Assembly: GCA_964545715.1 (NCBI GenBank)
Contig: CAZJHX010000280.1
Span: 1 to 6,407, forward strand
DNA from: CAZJHX01 sp964545715
GTDB lineage: Bacteria > Myxococcota_A > UBA9042 > GCA-2863065
Length of the DNA: 6,407 nt
Reading direction: 5' to 3'
Shown: positions 5,498 through 6,407 of the stretch, piece by piece
How the letters are laid out: each line of letters begins with the position of its first letter
Numbering within the stretch: position 1 is the first letter of the stretch
The notes under the pieces: model-generated
Told to the model about the DNA's origin: nothing
Seen by the model: the letters and a program-made list of their open reading frames with translations, nothing else
The model's database searches: none
Position numbers and translations under genes: made by a program

Positions 5498-6407
5498 CTA
5501 CGGCGCCGCGACGCAGGAGCCGGCCCACGAGTCGCTGAAGCCCGGCTTGCAGACCTCGTCGGCGGCGCACGTCTCGTGGACTGCGGGCGGATCCCAGACC
5601 TCGTCGCTGGACCAGAACGAGCACGATGAGGACGTCCCGTCACACCCGTTGTAGGCCTTCTCCACCATGATCGCGTGCAGGCCGCCGGGCAGGATGTCGC
5701 ACGCGTATTTCTCGTCGGACGAGATGGTCCCGCACTTCGTCCCGGGCGGCTCGTACTCTCCGGCCGCGGAGCAGCACGCGCCGAAGTTGCAGTCCTTTTC
5801 ACAGGTCGGCGGCGTGGTGTCCGAGAAGCTCTCGTCGCAGGTCTGGGTCGGCGGGCAGGCGTCGATCGGCGCCCACTCGGACACAAACAGGTAGCTCGAC
5901 CAGGAGCCGTCGACGCAGTCGTTTTTGAAGTCACAGCCCGGATGAAGCGTGCGCGCCAAAATGACGCCGCCCTTCACCTCGGCCTCGCACGCGTACTCGG
6001 TGTCGATGACCTCGTCACCGCACTTGCTCTTCTGCGGCAGCCAATCGCCGGCGCCATCGCAACACTCGGACCCCGGCACACAGTCGGTCAGCGCCTCGCA
6101 GGTGCCGGCGACGGTCTCGGTGTTCCACGGCTCGCAAGCCTCGTTGGCGGCGCACGTCTTGTGCACGACCGGCTCCATCCACACGTAGTTGTCGGACGAG
6201 TAAGAACACGACGACGAGTCGCCGGGGCAACCATTGAAGCTCTCCTGCTTGGTGATGGCGTGCAGGCCGCCCGGCAAGACCGAGCAGGCGTACTTCTTGG
6301 TGCTGTTGGGCAGGCTGCCGCAGATGGTCCCCTTGGGCTCGTACTGATCGTCGTCGGCGCAGCACACGCCAAACGAGCAGTCGCCCTCGCACGTGGGCTC
6401 ATTGCCG
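5498..6407 (-). CDS. Secreted protein of ten-cysteine tandem repeats (5' end outside the window)
   Basis: The frame is open from the window edge for 302 residues to TAG at 5500-5498. An internal GTG at 6367-6365 is not the start, since the repeat pattern continues before it. Three repeats of about 97 residues are visible (residues 10-103, 109-202, 206-298). Each has ten cysteines in the same order: C, CC, CG, YAC, GC, C, C-x5-C, C. Repeats 1 and 3 are closest, sharing PGGLHAI and the VHxTCAAxE pattern; repeat 2 is divergent. An even number of cysteines per unit suggests five disulfides and an exported protein, although the signal peptide is not in view. No C-terminal membrane anchor or sorting tail follows the last repeat. 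The family is not recognised, and a structural or adhesive surface role is only a guess. Confidence 0.85.
   Translation of the reverse strand, partial: GNEPTCEGDCSFGVCCADDDQYEPKGTICGSLPNSTKKYACSVLPGGLHAITKQESFNGCPGDSSSCSYSSDNYVWMEPVVHKTCAANEACEPWNTETVAGTCEALTDCVPGSECCDGAGDWLPQKSKCGDEVIDTEYACEAEVKGGVILARTLHPGCDFKNDCVDGSWSSYLFVSEWAPIDACPPTQTCDESFSDTTPPTCEKDCNFGACCSAAGEYEPPGTKCGTISSDEKYACDILPGGLHAIMVEKAYNGCDGTSSSCSFWSSDEVWDPPAVHETCAADEVCKPGFSDSWAGSCVAAP
5513..6379 (-). repeat. Three protein-coding repeats of about 290 bases with ten aligned cysteines
   Basis: The units lie at 6379-6098, 6082-5801 and 5791-5513. The aligned cysteines are residues 10, 15, 16, 29, 41, 60, 67, 85, 91, 103; then 109, 115, 116, 129, 140, 158, 164, 184, 190, 202; then 206, 211, 212, 225, 236, 255, 262, 280, 286, 298. 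The first visible cysteine (residue 6, in PTCEGDC) matches the closing cysteine in PTCEKDC between units 2 and 3, so at least one more unit lies beyond the window edge. Confidence 0.85.

Noticed and set aside
5346..5624. A 92-residue minus-strand frame across the end of the Cys-rich gene
   Set aside because: It overlaps that gene out of frame and reads as Arg-rich nonsense except where it picks up the shifted end of the broken exported-protein gene.

Overview
The window is GC-rich and reads like a myxobacterium or relative (Myxococcota or the wider former Deltaproteobacteria). The evidence is a long surface lipoprotein with a Thr/Asp/Gly linker and a LamG-like jellyroll, a myxobacterial-type Cys motif (DGDPCTIEDKC), and a secreted protein built from ten-cysteine repeats. 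This assignment is inferred from protein style, with no marker gene in view.

Layout from left to right. Positions 1-183 hold the 3' end of an unrecognised plus-strand gene. Positions 184-701 carry no intact gene but contain a minus-strand stretch with strong codon bias that looks like the tail of a decayed acyl-CoA dehydratase activase (BadF/BcrA-like) gene. Positions 702-2507 (minus) encode a 601-residue lipoprotein, with a hairpin covering its ribosome binding site. Just upstream of it, about 2554-2700 (minus), lies an apparent relic of an EAL (c-di-GMP phosphodiesterase) C-terminus.

Positions 2735-2823 form an AT-rich promoter/operator region with a perfect 9-bp inverted repeat plus related half sites. 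It precedes a full-length Fic-family protein (2832-4349, plus) with an intact Fic motif, an inhibitory SxxxEG motif and an N-terminal region resembling AbiEi-type winged helix domains. A 305-base gap without a recognised gene follows, then a convergent VapBC-type toxin-antitoxin operon (5326-4655, minus) with a good promoter that predicts a leaderless antitoxin mRNA. Upstream of it is the broken 5' end of an exported-protein gene (5476-5360, minus), and the window ends inside the ten-cysteine repeat protein (6407-5498, minus).

The Fic gene and VapBC pair together look like a small accessory cassette set among cell-surface genes. On both sides lie gene relics, and the 10-bp word CCGGCCCCGT occurs at both edges (2632-2641 and 5385-5394), which may mark recombination ends but could be chance in DNA this GC-rich. 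I see no CRISPR array, tRNA, rRNA, transposase or clear insertion sequence. The most useful targets for follow-up are the operator-controlled Fic protein, the cassette boundaries, and the ten-cysteine repeat family.
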